A stretch of DNA of 64,000 nt from Erinaceus europaeus (GCF_950295315.1 NC_080162.1:67989760-68053759), one strand, 5' to 3'; counted from the first letter of the stretch, positions 43,155-55,496 are shown. The notes: generated by a model from the sequence alone, not told the origin. Numbers and translations: made by a program.

Positions 43155-43712
43155 CTTTGGTTTTTTTGGTTTTTTTTTTAGGCCAACCCTTATTTCCAAA
43201 CTCGGTCCAAATGTCCCTGTACTTCAAGGACTGAAGTTATTGTCTTCCCATTGTAATGTTAACAAAATAATAGGTGATAGTGCCTAAATCTAAATTTCAC
43301 CTCCCACTAGTTCCATGTGTATGATACCTACATTTACTTCTCACCCACTTAAACTTAAAACAATCTGTAACTAAAAAATCTGTAACTAAAAGCATCCATG
43401 TACATGCATCTTTTCGTAGTAATAAAATCTGAGCAGAGAAGATGAAGTGGAGATGATTTTGAGTTGTCTGGAAATGTATTGAGTTCTAGATCAAGGTAAG
43501 CTTGAATATATGCCTTCTGTAAATACTTCTATAAATGTTATATTTATATCTTACTGTTGGCAGAGTTTTTAAAATATCTAATATGAAGCAGAGCTATATT
43601 GTGGGATTTTTACATGTATTTTATCATTTCCAGACATTTTTTGACTTGTTACATGCCAAGTACTTCTAGGATAAAATTGAGGCCATTGAAACTTTTTGAC
43701 GTTGTTTCCCAT
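43150..43712. other. Unique DNA, nothing recognised
   Basis: A short GGTTTTTTT repeat at 43158-43180, otherwise unremarkable. Confidence 0.35.
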
Positions 43713-43714
43713 TT

Positions 43715-43754
<40 letters not shown>

Positions 43755-43768
43755 TTTTTTTTTTTTTT
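43713..43768. repeat. (CTTT)n microsatellite with T run
   Basis: About 10 CTTT units followed by a T run of about 16. Probably the copied, expanded tail of an antisense retroposon whose body (43770-43960) I cannot name. Confidence 0.9.
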
Positions 43769-43807
43769 AAATAATTTTACTGAGGAAATGATTTACATGG
43801 TGGTTGT

Positions 43808-43850
43808 CATTTTCTGAAATAGTGTAACTTCATTTTCTGAAATAGTGTAA
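43808..43850. repeat. 23-bp tandem duplication
   Basis: CATTTTCTGAAATAGTGTAA at 43808-43827 and again, without mismatch, at 43831-43850. Confidence 0.95.
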
Positions 43851-44824
43851 AGCAACAACTCCTTTATTGGTACATTTCTGAGGGTTATCATGTTCTTAAG
43901 AATAAAAAAAACCCCACAATTTTATCTGAATACAGTGAATAAAGAGAGAAAGGGAAGAACCAGCTACTCTTTTGAAGGTACTTTTAAATTAGGACTCTAG
44001 GGTTTTATGTGGGACATGGCTGCAAGGATTAAGAGACAGAGAAAAGCAACTCCTTAGACCCTGAGATCCTTAGATATTTGTCTCCCTAGTAACCTTAACA
44101 TTTGGTGTTTGAATTAAATCTAGAACACCTCACTCTTTATCTTATTATTCAATGCTTTTTTTTTTTTTAGTGGTAAAATTAATTCCACTTATGACATCAC
44201 TATTAGTTGTTGAACCAACTTGATTATGAAAACCAAAAGTTTACAATCTTAGAATAAAATAATGGAGTAAGTGAGAACACAAGGAACAAAATGTTTGTTT
44301 CCTTCAAAAATTCTTATCCTTCCATATGTAAAAAAAATAGTGATGACCTATGAAGGCTTTGGTTCAAGTTCTCTGGGAGAGGTTAGAAAAGTAGCAAATT
44401 AACCTGTCTGATACCTTATCAGTCACTTTTGAGTAATCAGCTAAGTTAACATACTTGCATTGCACAAATCATTAAATCATATATCACAGACCCGGAAATC
44501 TCCTAGTTCCTCCAGCATAAGGTATGGCTGGAATGTGAGGAAATGTCAGATTAGGAGAATTTTTCCAACAAAGGGATTTAATGATTCCTGTGGAATTTTA
44601 ACCCTTTTTAATCTGAGTAAAGTCCACCCTAGTTAGACCAGCAAGGCAAATTGTTCCCAATCTGTTGAACTCTTTGATGAGTTAAATTGACTTAATGAAA
44701 TTGTACTAAGAGATCTACAAAGAACAATGGTACCCAGAATGCTAACACCTTTATAAACCCAGTATGTCACACATGCAAACATGTGATATCAGACACAAAA
44801 GTGTGTTAAGCTTGAGTTTATTTG
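43851..44824. other. Unique DNA, nothing recognised
   Basis: Contains a T run (44157-44169). No coding signal. Confidence 0.35.
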
Positions 44825-44905
44825 GGACTGGGAAGATAGTTTAATGGTTATGCAGAAAAGACTTTCATGCCTAAGGCACCAAAACTTGAGTTCTTTTTTC
44901 ATAAA
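44825..44905 (+). repeat. SINE-E fragment (head)
   Basis: GGGACTGGGAAGATAGTTTAATGGTTATGCAGAAAAGAC and TCATGCCTAAGGCACCAAAAC fit the 5' half of SINE-E. Confidence 0.65.
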
Positions 44906-45101
44906 GAGTATCAGGAGGGATTGACTTCTAAATAATCTTTTTTTTTTTTTTTTGCAATATTCTCTCTTACCAAAATTCACTTTTCAGAGATCGAATTAAA
45001 TGTCAGTTTTAAGTCTTGTCTTGACTTATCCACTCCTTTGAAAACTTCCACACAAAGTCCAGAGATAAAAAATGTACTGGACATAGCACAAACAACAATA
45101 A

Positions 45102-45102
<1 letters not shown>

Positions 45103-45136
<34 letters not shown>
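45103..45136. repeat. (GT)n microsatellite
   Basis: About 17 pure TG units. Confidence 0.96.
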
Positions 45137-45139
<3 letters not shown>

Positions 45140-45179
45140 TGCCTGAAATGCAAATCCAGCTTTCATGGTCACCATTTTT

Positions 45180-45402
45180 TCCCCCTTTTCTTTCTTTTTG
45201 ATAAAGGCAAAGAGAAACTGAGAGGGAAGGGGTAGAGAGAGAGAAAGAGAGAGAGGGGGAGAGAGAGAGAGAGATCTGCAGCACTACTTCATTACTTGTG
45301 AAGCCCCCCCCCCCCCCCCCCAGATGAGGATCAGGGGCTTAAACCCCAGTCCTTGTGCATGGTGTAATGTGTGCATTCTACCAGGTACACTACTTCCCAC
45401 AG
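45180..45402 (-). mobile_element. SINE-B with (GA)n and poly-C expansions
   Basis: Minus-strand copy. An enlarged (GA)n stretch (45231-45276) and an 18-base poly-C run (45304-45321) replace the usual CCCCCTGCAGG part. Head TGGGAAGTAGTGTACCTGG is degraded. Confidence 0.85.
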
Positions 45403-45799
45403 CAATAATCTTAAAAGCCACCATCTTGTCACTAGGGCAAATATGTCAAGTAGACTTGTCTATTCATTCAAAACTGGCTCATTTGAGCTAATATAAAATA
45501 GGTTTAATGACTTCTTGCTGAATGTTTAAGTATTTTCCTAGCAACTGAATTGTTAAGAACAAATATTTGACATTTAAAGAAATGTTTGGTGTCAGAATTA
45601 TATACCAAACCATGCAGTTTTTTTTTGTTGTTGTTTGTTTGTTTTTTACTAGGAAGCAGAGCTGCTCACACTTTTACTGCTTTCACACATCAGAGTATTT
45701 AAATGGCTCTCCAAGCATTTTCATCTTCTTGTTGTGATTCGGCTGGGGAGGGGGGCTCAATAAGATTAACACTAAGGTCATATCTGAATATAAAAGAAA
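45403..45799. other. Unique DNA, nothing recognised
   Basis: A T/GTT-rich stretch at 45620-45646 only. Confidence 0.35.
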
Positions 45800-45925
45800 T
45801 AATAAAGATTTGTTTATTAAGGAGAGAGAAAAAAATCATCAGTCTGACAAATGTGATAACGGGGATTGAACCTGCTACTTCATGCTTGAAAGTTCAGTGC
45901 CTTATCTGTTGTGTCATCTCCCAGG
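45800..45925 (-). repeat. Decayed SINE (C/E type)
   Basis: AACGGGGATTGAACCTGC is a copied box-B region and CTTATCTGTTGTGTCATCTCCC the copied head. TTTGTTTATTAAGGAGAGAG is the tail side. Confidence 0.55.
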
Positions 45926-46489
45926 TTGGGAAAAAAATTTTGAAAGTACAAAATAAGATGGTGGGTTTTAGCAAATAAGAACCATGATTAATTTTGCATA
46001 TTTGTCTGTTTCTTTTAAGGTGAGAGGCATATATCTGGCACAAAACTACTCTTAATGTCTGGTTAGAAGGATGGCCTGCTCTTCTGGTTTCACTGGACAT
46101 GTAAATAGGTGGACTGAATAGCACTAGCTAACCCCATCAGCCATTCAGGCATCTAATCTACAGAGTCACTCATATAAGTTCTGACCAAGATAGCTGGCCT
46201 ATTAGAAGGCTCAGCAGCAGTGAGATAGGAAATGAGTGGGCCAGGCTCCTTAAGCATCATGCAGAATTTACTGAGGCCATATGCCTGTATATTCTTAATT
46301 TATTCCCCAAAGAACTATTATTTTGGGAATTCTAGGGATTTCCCAGAATATAGAATACAATAAACAAGAAGGACAGCAAGGCTGGCACTTTTCTACCTAA
46401 ATCTTCCACTTAGAAACCTCTCATATTCAAGAGGTGATGATCTTGAATCCTGCCTGAGTCTCCAGTTCCCAGAAAATGCTGCATTTATC
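45926..46489. other. Unique DNA, nothing recognised
   Basis: A 76-codon minus-strand frame (45894-46124) has no domain. Confidence 0.35.
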
Positions 46490-46850
46490 TGTTAGTGTGT
46501 ATTATATGTCACCTTAACACACAGTAGCTTAAAACAACTGCCAGTTTTATTGTTCATAGTTCTGTGAATCAGAAAATCAGGCAGGACTGAGAGGGACAGC
46601 TTGTCTCTACTTTACATGGGGTCCACTGGACTCATTAATACAGCTGCATTTGTTTTTTCTACTGGGCTAGGTAGAACAGCCCAATATAACCTCTAGTGCT
46701 GCCTGGTTGCTGAACAGGGCACTTGGTCTTTTCTTCATGTCCTGCCCTCAAGAGACTTTGATACATAGTCTTTTGTTCTCCAGGGCCCCTCTTTCTACCT
46801 GGTCTCTCCAGTCAGATAATCTGACTTTTTCATACGGTGTTGCAAGAGCT
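46490..46850 (+). repeat. Ancient eutherian interspersed repeat, second copy
   Basis: CACACAGTAGCTTAAAACAAC, TTCTGTGAATCAGAAAATCAGGCAGGACTGAG resembles the family at 22640-23000 in the same orientation. Family name not recalled. Confidence 0.5.
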
Positions 46851-46857
46851 AAAACAG

Positions 46858-47115
46858 TAGAGCCAGGGAGATAGCTCACCAGATAGGGCCTGTGAGCTTG
46901 GGCTTATTTTCAACCCTGGCAGCCCATAAGACTGCCATAGAACTGAGGAACCTTCAGTGCTACAGTGTCATGTTTTTCTCCCTCTCTGTATGTTTCTCTC
47001 CTTTACTCTCTGTTTCTCTATCTGAATGAAGATGCCACTTGGAAGTGATGAAATCACACATGTGTGAGACTTTGGCTCAGCGAAGATAGATAGATAAATA
47101 AATAAATAAATAGGC
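46858..47115 (+). mobile_element. SINE-C
   Basis: The best-preserved SINE-C: AGAGCCAGGGAGATAGCTCACC head, CTATCTGAATGAAGATGCC, AAGTGATGAAATCACACATG, then a (GATA)(AATA) tail (47086-47112). Confidence 0.78.
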
Positions 47116-50100
47116 ACACAAAGAAATAGGATCAAAGGAGAAGTTAAAAAGGTCTCTTAAGGTTTGCATTGAGAAGTTTTAGCAATTCCCCGTGGTATTC
47201 AGCTGTTTAGAGCAAGTCTCTAGGTTAGCTCAGATTCAAGAAGCAACATAACAAACTCCTTAGTCCTCATGAAAGGCAGTCTACTACAGATCTGTGATTT
47301 AGACTGAGAGGGAAACTTCTCTGTATAATTAGACTGAATTGTAAGCTCTCTCCACCACCCCAGCCCCCCACCAGTTTCTTCTCCAGCCCAATATCTACTT
47401 TTCACCAGACCAGTTACCTAATATGCTTTTGCTAGTCGTAGCTCACTAATACTGTAGCCTGGGGGCATAACCTGGATATACAAGTTCATGGTGTATTCAC
47501 TGTTAATATAGTAGAAAGGAACCTTGAAGTTTTCTCCTTCCAAAGAGACCTATATAATTTCCAAAAAGAAGTGTACTGGGCAGTGATCTCCAGTTCCCTC
47601 CCTATTTCTGACCCCACAGTCATGATGGCAAGACATTTACATAGACACCCACTGAGTCACTCCCAAACTTAATCTCAATTTAGAGTTTAAATATTCTTTT
47701 TACCCATTCTATATGTTCTTGTCCTATCCTAGGACCAACAGTGCTGGAGTATACTGCTTAACATCCTCTCTAAAGTCAGCCTCTTGGTCTCTAGGTTAAA
47801 ACACCTGCTTCACATATTATATTCAGTAGAGTGGAGAATGGGTAATGGAAACTGAACAGACTATATGGATTCAATCCCAACATGACACAAAGTGTTTGCC
47901 CCTGCCCCCTCTCCCTTTACCTGTAGAACAAATTCCAAGAGATGATATTTGCTCTCTATGGCTGTGATAGGATACACCTCTTAGGATGCTTTTTTTTTTT
48001 TCAACATATAAGTAGGTAAAAGGTCACATACTTTGTATGCAACTTCAGACGTTGGTTGAGTAATTGTGATCGGATGAGGATTACAGAACAATAAAAATAA
48101 GAATGTGACATCAAGGAAAACACAATTAAATATCATCAGAAAATAATATGTCTAACCTGCAAGCAGAGACAAATTTCTGCTGCATTTAAATTTCACTCAT
48201 CTATTTGTTCAACTATGCATGGTTTCTCGACTTTGGTGCATAGTACACGGTGGTTTCTAAGAGTCACAGACCACAGTTAGAAGTAAGGTTAAAGGAGGAC
48301 AAACTATCTCCCAAGTACAGACAATTTGATAATCATTTTGAAACATTTTTGATCCTCAGAGTTTTATGATTTTTGAATTATATAGAATTTTGGATGTATT
48401 GGGATGTAGCCCTTTAGAAAATCTCAAGGATGCTGAAGATCAACTTAAAGTAATTTTATTGGGAATTATGTGTTCAGGACACACATGTCCTCCTTCAGCA
48501 TTCCACTTTAATTAATGTCTCATGCAAATCTTATTACGTAGGTGACCTCCTGCCCTTTGGTCAGCTCCACCTTTCTTTCGAAAGATCTGATGGAGGTATC
48601 CTATAATAACCATGCATACTTTCAGTGCCCCTTCCTTGAGGGGGAAAAGTTCTCTCAATCTATGCCTCACATACATCATGGTTTTGAGTTTTGTAAGAGG
48701 AGGATCCTATCCTGGAGGGTTTTGGTGACTATCCAATTTTCACATGAGCATAATAAACTAAAATTACCAGTTACTATACATCCTGTCTATTGTCCAAAGA
48801 GATAGACAATCTTCTAGGGAAACAGAAACAAGTATGGAGAAGGTCATGTGTAGTTTGGGCATTTCTGAAGCCAAGTATTAAGTCCATTTTGATGGATAAT
48901 GTGTGCAGATGCTTCATTTTTATCATGATTTACTATTTCAAAGGAAGTGCAAGTAGACTCATGAACTGTAACTTGAACAACAAATATATAAGTAATTGAG
49001 ATTCCCCAAGCACAACTCAGCATCATTTTTTATGTGTATAGCTTGAAGTGCAATGTCCATCTCAACAGGTAGACAGCAGCTGCTAATGTGGATTTTATAC
49101 TACAGATTTTCAAATTTTCCACATTTCTAATATTCACTGACTTGATCCTGATTAAGAAGAGGAAAATAAAGTAATGTAATTAACACCCTGGGCAGGTAGA
49201 GTGTCTTTTATCTGTAATCTCAAAACACCTCATGAGCATTAATTACTTCTCCAAACATGCTGGAAGGGAGATGTGGTTATGACCATTGTGCTGATGAGGA
49301 AGCAAATGCTGGGTCAAGGATCGGTGACTTAGGATAAACCACCATGTCTGAACTAGAAAAATGGACACCTATGAGACAGCATTCCAGCTCCCTATCCAGC
49401 TTTGCTCATCACTTGCCAGTGAGCCTTATTTTGATGCCATCCATCATTCTTATCCCTCCTGTTTCTTTCCTGTCTGATCATCATTATCATCATCAGGTAA
49501 GATAAGCATCTCATTGAAGCTGATAGTGTCCATGCTGAACTTTTTAAGCTGACCTTCTTATAAAGTAAATAAAAAGGAATCAGGGAATTGGGTATAAAGA
49601 ACTGATGGAGGTATTTCCCAAGTCTTTGGAGTGGGGGGTATTGTTTTAAAGAGTCTGGGTCCTAAATATAAAACTATAACCACCCCCATCAAAGCTCTTG
49701 AAAACCCAATTTGAATGTATTACTCCTCCTGTGGACACAAATGATAAGATGGTGTCTAGTCCCCTGATGTTCCAATGCATTGGGTAAAATATAACTAATT
49801 TCAGTTTTTCTTTCTTGTACGTTCTAAACCATAAATTGGTGAAGTTTCTATATAAAGGAAGTAACATGTTCATAGGTAACGCTTAACTTGCCTTCATTTT
49901 TCTCTTTATCTTTGTCCTCATAAATCCTTTTTTGTCCCCTCACTTTCTCAGTAAAACACATTCAAGCACAGTTTGAGATTAAGCTCAGAGCCAGAACAAA
50001 GCTAGGTCAGTGTATACAAAGATCATCTTATCAAGAAAAATTCCAGAAGATCTGCAACTTGCCAGAGTCAGTCTTCCAGTGGACAACATACCTTTTTGAT

Positions 50101-52128
50101 TAAGTCTTTGATTAAAATAAATATGTGTGGAGATATATATATATCTTTCAGGATTGTTTCTGCTTCTGTACCTCTTCTGTTCCTTCTCCTAAATAGGCAA
50201 CAGGCAAGTGAATAAGACTCAATGATAACCACTATGGAATGAAGCGTGGACTGCTAAATAGAATCATGGCAAGCTTGATCTATGTCAAGTCACTAGAGAG
50301 AAAGTTTAAATACAATGGGGGGGAAATATTTTTTCCATTGACCCATTCAAAAATAGCTATGACTTCACTGGGACTGAATATCTGGTAAATTCCACTAAAA
50401 TATCATACTCTGGATTTTAGGAATTAAGAGTAAGGGTCCAGAGGAAATTTTATAGTAGCTATAGAGGGTGGTCACACTGGTTTCCCAGATGGGCTGCGCT
50501 GTGGAGCCCACAGCCTTCTGGGATCTGGAGAAATGATGTGTTTTACTTTTCTATTTTGAGCCTGTGACTCACATTACAAATATTGACTTCTATTTCTCTA
50601 TTAGCATCAGATTTTTTTTTTCTTGAATCCTCCAAATTGACTTTGACTATAACTTTGGTTAATATTAAACCTCTTGGGTCAACACATTTTTATAGCTGTG
50701 AGCTGCTCCAACCACATGGAGTGAGGATTGGCAAAGAATCATTACAACCAGGAGCAGGGCATGGAGAGGCTCCTTCCAGACTCCCTTCAATCCGTCCCCC
50801 ATTCACGGCTACCCCAAATGCTTTAGCCAGCTTCATCTTCCCAAAATACTGGTGGGATCACGGTTTCCTGGCGTAAAAGCCTTCCACTACACATCATTGC
50901 CAAGAGAGGAAGGTTTGAATTCCATATCCTAGCACTCAAGGGTATGGAAAGATTTTTACCTTGTCAAGCCCCAAAGACTTTGCCAAGTAAACTACCTCCA
51001 GGCATATACATAATCTCTTTCTTTCTGTAGTTCTCTAAGCATTTGCGGCTTTTCTTATGATGGGTATATATTAATAAGGTCTCAGCTTCTCCTGCCTTCT
51101 CTACCATTGATTCTGATATACTCATCTTTATACCCTCTGTACACTTGACTCCAGAGTCAGACACATGAGAGACAATGAATAAACATTTACTGAGCTGAAT
51201 TCTGTCTCAAGGTTTATCTATTTCCTTTAGGCACATGATTAACAATCACATGAGGTAGTTAAAATAGCAACTGCAAGGTGGCTAGAGCATGATGTCTTGG
51301 AGAAAACTGGGTGTTTTTTTTTTTTTTTTTTACTAGTGTTTAGTACAAAGAATATGCATTATCATAACTTTTCAACTTATTGGGAATAGTAAAAGTTGTT
51401 ATGGCCAAATTTTCAATAAACATGAACATATAATTTAAAGAGCAATAAAAATAGAAACTCACAGGGAATACAGTATCCAAATAAGGCCCTTTCTATAATA
51501 TGGTATTTTGGAGCTAAACTAAAGAACCTCCTGGAGCATGAGATCTATAGCCCCCCTGTTTTTGCCTATTTTATGGCAGCTAACTGTAAGGAGAAAACAA
51601 TAGGAAGCAGTGAAGAGGCAGAGAGCAGGAAGGAGAGGAGAGAAGTTTAAAAGGAGGGAAAGGAAACTAAAAAGCAGGCATCTCAGAAAGATGGCATGTT
51701 CAAAGAAAAAGAATCCCTTCAGAACATAAAATTTTAATTCTCTCCACTGAACTGTAAATAACCAGATAAAGTCCAATTCTCTCCCTTTGATTGCAGAGGA
51801 GGAGAAGGAGGACAAGAGAGGTTACATTATTTTACTTCCTCAGGGTACTTTAACTGAAGACAGACATTTTGACCATTATGGTAGTGCATCTTAGTAAGAT
51901 TCCTTATAAATGGGCAGGATGCAGCCAATGACATCCCTCACCTCCACCCCAGGCCCAGAAAGCCCACAAATACTAATGTAATGTCTCTAATTTACATTAG
52001 GAGATTCGATAGGTACTAAGGACATAGATGCAAACTTTTAATTCTGTTAAAATCTATCCAAAGGTCATGATAACACTTTTCTAAAGGGCTTTTACAGTAA
52101 AGAATGAATAATTCTAAAGCTTGGTTCT
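47116..52128. other. Long unique interval
   Basis: Five kb with very few recognisable repeats, the emptiest part of the window. Notable points: an octamer ATGCAAAT at 48524-48531, a weak MIR-like patch at 49180-49350, T runs at 47991-48001 and 51313-51330, and open frames up to 98 codons (50583-50876 +, 51519-51815 -) without domains or splice context. Could be intronic or intergenic. Confidence 0.4.
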
Positions 52129-52355
52129 TTTCATTTAAATTATTTTAATTATCTTTATTTATTTATTGGATAGACACAGCCAGAAATTGAGAGGGAAGGG
52201 CATGATAAAGAGGCAGAGAGAGACAGAGAGACACCTGCAGCCCTGCTTCACCACTTGCAAAGCTTTCCCCCTGCAGTTGGGGACCAGGGGCTCAAACCTG
52301 AGTCCTTCTGCACTGTGACATAGGCTCTCAACTAGGTGCACTACCACCCGGCCCC
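52129..52355 (-). mobile_element. SINE-B
   Basis: Minus-strand full-length copy with perfect 15-bp duplications CTAAAGCTTGGTTCT (52114-52128, 52356-52370). Head GGGGCCGGGTGGTAGTGCACC. One of the best-preserved B copies here. Confidence 0.96.
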
Positions 52356-52469
52356 CTAAAGCTTGGTTCTATATATTCTATATATTACATTCTCAGCAAT
52401 GCTGAACAAGATCTCTAATTTTCCAGAGATTTGAAATTTATTTTTAAACTCATATGCTATTGTCTATGA

Positions 52470-52519
52470 ATTAATTTTCACTTTTACAAATGTGATTAAT
52501 TTTCACTTTTACAAATGTG
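52470..52519. repeat. Perfect 25-bp tandem duplication
   Basis: A 25-base unit at 52470-52494 is repeated without mismatch at 52495-52519 (starts ATTAATTTTCACTTTTAC). Not microsatellite-like, so a recent slippage or repair event, or an assembly artefact. Confidence 0.95.
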
Positions 52520-53444
52520 GCCATAGGTGAAGAAGGTGAGGCTTCCTTGATCTGTGATTCATCCCTGAGGGGGCCTCTCTAGTAATGCAGGCCAAGAAAT
52601 TCATGCAGGTACAGGTGGGCTTCTGTGTACACTGATTCATCTCTCATCAACTCTCCAGTGTTTCTGCTACAAAAATATTGACCTTTATGCAATTTGGGCC
52701 TTCCATCAGCTGCTTTTTATCAATCTTGCTTTTCTGAAATACTAAACCCATTTAGATTTAAGGAAAGAAAGGGCGAAGGTGGCTATTTAACAATCAGCCT
52801 TTCTAGAAAGTCTATGAGTGTTTCGTGAGTTTTCTCATGGAATTTAGTAATGAACAAATAGGGAACGGCTGTTTCCATTTTATCATATCCCTGTGGATGC
52901 TAAAAGTCCACATTTTCCTACTGCTAGAACTTAATGGGAAAAAAAAAATCCCTCAAAAGGAAAGCAGCAACATTGCTTTTATGACTCATTTTCAGTGTCA
53001 ATAGATTTGTTTCCTTGGAAGGTGCACTTTAAAAAAGGAAAAACAAGTAAAAAAATCTAAAGCAAAATAAAAAATCTTGCCATATAGTTTAAGAGCAAGA
53101 GAATATCATTATAAGACTAAGAAAATGTTGCTCACCAGAATGAATTCATTTGTATTTCACTCATTTGTATATTCACTCTTTCCTTCTATCTCTCAAAACA
53201 GAAAAAAAAATTGGCACCATGTTTATCTTTAATGCAGGCATATGTGGGAAACTTGCAAGACTAAAAACTGAATATTCTTTTCAATTTGTCAGAAATCTAG
53301 CCTGAAGTGTGACTATAGCTGTATCTACTACGAATAAGCAAATCTTCTTAGAGCCCACTTTTCTCTAGAAATGTAACACTATTCACATTAACTTAGTGCC
53401 AATACCAGTACAATTTTGATCAAATTTAAAACAGACAACAACAG
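52520..53444. other. Unique DNA, possibly constrained
   Basis: Repeat-free, with AT-rich motifs interspersed with moderate GC. No open frame of note. Candidate noncoding conservation cannot be judged from one sequence. Confidence 0.3.
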
Positions 53445-53640
53445 CAACATTAACAATAGCTAACTAAATATTTAGTGAGTGCTTGCTAAAGGTCAGGGAC
53501 CATATAAATACTTTACATGTATTGTTTCACTGGTTTCTTTCTGCACTCACTAAACATGAACCTTGAACTTTTATCATTTCACAGATGAGAAAGTAGCATT
53601 TCTTAAGTATTAATTCAAAGCAGAGCAAAACACAGGCCAT
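53445..53640 (-). repeat. MIR, antisense
   Basis: ACAATAGCTAACTAAATATTTAG, TGAGTGCTTGCTAAAGGTCAGGG, ATACTTTACATGTATTG and TTTCACAGATGAGAAAGTAGC follow antisense MIR order. The clearest MIR here. Confidence 0.85.
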
Positions 53641-54580
53641 ATTCAGAAGGAAAAAATGTATTTGAAATTTTAGAAAAAAAATTTTTTGGCCCAGCATCTT
53701 GAATTTAAACTTAATTGGTTCTCCTCAGTGCAAGAGAGAAGGAAAATTGGAGGTGAGTTTAGGGATCTGTGATGACCAGTTCTGCAGTTTAGCAATGAAA
53801 TAAGGACCCTTCTGAACCTCACCTTTCTCTGTTGCATCTCCAGTATACTGAATCTGGAGTGCAATATGAATATTGTGTGCAATATGTACTCAATGAAGGG
53901 AGAACAGATGCTAGAGTGATTTTCTGAAAGATTAACAGTCTCTGCTTCTACAAACAGATACCTCCTAGGAAAAGAGAAAGAGAGAGGAGAGTTGAAGTCG
54001 AGCATCGCTTTTGAGTTCTTCTGTTTAGTAGGATTATTATTAGTTATTATTATTAAATAGATGGGAGCATGCTAATGGCACAAGTTGATGGTTGTGCCTC
54101 CCTTTGGGTTCAGGCCCTATATCTACTAACACCTGTGGTTTCAAGGCTGTCAGAAAGCCTTGACGACATTTCACATACACATACAAACATTAAATAGGGT
54201 GTGATAAGCCCATGATCTATGTAGGATTAAAAGCTCAGCTTCCTTTTCCTGATTTCTTTCTGCTCACGAGACATGAGGCCAAAAATACATTCTCTGTGTT
54301 GCCGACAAGGCCACAGAGCCCTATCATGGTTACTGCCCTCAGAGTGCCCTTCCCGTTTTTTTGACCCCTTTGCTATCAAGAGTTTCTTTCCTGTTGAGCC
54401 TTCTAACTCATCAGTTAGCATGGGGGACAAAGGTCCAGCAAGCAGCTGTGTCCTTGGTGCTTCCTGTAGCCCCTGCTCCTGCCCCTGACCTTAAGTACCC
54501 TCTCTCATTTTCATCAAGTCCCCTGCCTCCCTGCCCCTCCCTGTACCTTGTATCCTATTTCCCCAAGAGAAGTCATGGAC

Positions 54581-54582
<2 letters not shown>
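53641..54582. other. Unique DNA
   Basis: A 111-codon minus-strand frame (53670-54005) and frames on both strands at 54227-54490 lack domains. 54440-54560 is C-rich. Confidence 0.35.
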
Positions 54583-54656
<74 letters not shown>

Positions 54657-54658
54657 TC
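54583..54658. repeat. (CTTT)n microsatellite
   Basis: About 19 CTTT units. Read on the minus strand it is (AAAG)n at the tail end of the SINE-A at 54659, so probably an expanded SINE tail. Confidence 0.96.
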
Positions 54659-54930
54659 GTTCTAATTTTCCCTTTCATTGGCCTTGTTGTTTTTTATTGT
54701 TGTTGTAGTTATTATTGATGTTGTTGTTGTCGGATAGGACAGAGAGAAATGGAGAGAGGAAGGGAAGACAGAGAGGGGGAGAGAAAGATACACAGAGGGG
54801 GAAAGATAGACACCTGCAGACCTGCTTCATCGCCTGTGAAGCGACTCCCCTGCAGGTGGGGGATCCTGGGGCTCGAACCAGGATCCTTCTGCCGGTCCGC
54901 ACACTTGCGCCACTGCACTAACACACTCTT
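54659..54930 (-). mobile_element. SINE-A
   Basis: Minus-strand copy. The GA-rich region carries a partial internal duplication (GAGAAAGATACACAGAGGGGG then AAAGATAGACACC). The box-B region GGTTCGAGCCCC is intact. The head is shortened (GTTAGTGCAGTGGCGC). ACTCTTTCTTTCT / ACTCTTGCTTTCT are probable duplications. Confidence 0.9.
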
Positions 54931-55116
54931 GCTTTCTAAGGTCCCCATGTGACTCCACATTTGGCTAAAAGCCTTATGTAAATCAAACCTTTCCCCCACT
55001 TTTTGTCACACTCATCCCATCTAAAGACAATCTAGTATGCAGTTTTTAGATTTTGCTTCTAGATGTTGGGCCATAGATGTTAACTAATCAGACAGGAAGG
55101 ATCAGTGCTATTATGT
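54931..55116. other. Short unique spacer
   Basis: Nothing recognised. Confidence 0.35.
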
Positions 55117-55212
55117 TTGTTTGTTTATTACCACCAGGGCTATTGCTGGGTCTTGGTGCCAACATTAAGTATCCACCGCTCCCAGTGGCCATTCTTTCCT
55201 TTTGTTTTTCTC

Positions 55213-55257
<45 letters not shown>

Positions 55258-55496
55258 TTCCTTCCTTCCTTCCTTCCTTCCTTCCTTCCTTCCTTTCTTT
55301 CTTTCTATTTTATTTGATAGGAAATTGAGAGGGGAGGAGGAGATAGAGACTAAGAGACTATGAGAAAAAGAGATCTATAGACCTGCTTTACTACTTATGA
55401 AGCATCCCCTCTGTAGGTGGGGACTGGGGGTTCAAACCAGGGTCCTTACACACGGCAATGTGTGCGTTCAACAGTGTTGGCCACTTCCTGGCCCTG
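55117..55496 (-). mobile_element. SINE with B-type head and A-long-type 3' end, microsatellite inside
   Basis: Minus strand: head GGGCCAGGAAGTGGCC with a B-type box-B region (GGTTTGAACCCCC), then GAGACTAAGAGACT, a large pyrimidine repeat, and finally the extension normally seen in long SINE-A (ACCAGGGCTATTGCTGGGTC at 55133). A mosaic of two families, or a B subfamily that owns the extension. Confidence 0.8.
55208..55306. repeat. (CTTT)n(CCTT)n(CTTT)n compound microsatellite
   Basis: About 11 CTTT, about 10 CCTT and a few CTTT units inside the SINE above. Purely polypyrimidine over nearly 100 bp, a sequence type that can form triplex (H-DNA). Confidence 0.96.

Noticed and set aside
43599..43817. 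Frame rich in SFFLSFFLSFF repeats, also at 54361 and 55077
   Set aside because: These are translations of the (CTTT)n microsatellites.
50583..50876. 97-codon open frame in the long unique interval
   Set aside because: Low-complexity start, no domain, and no exon boundaries that improve it.
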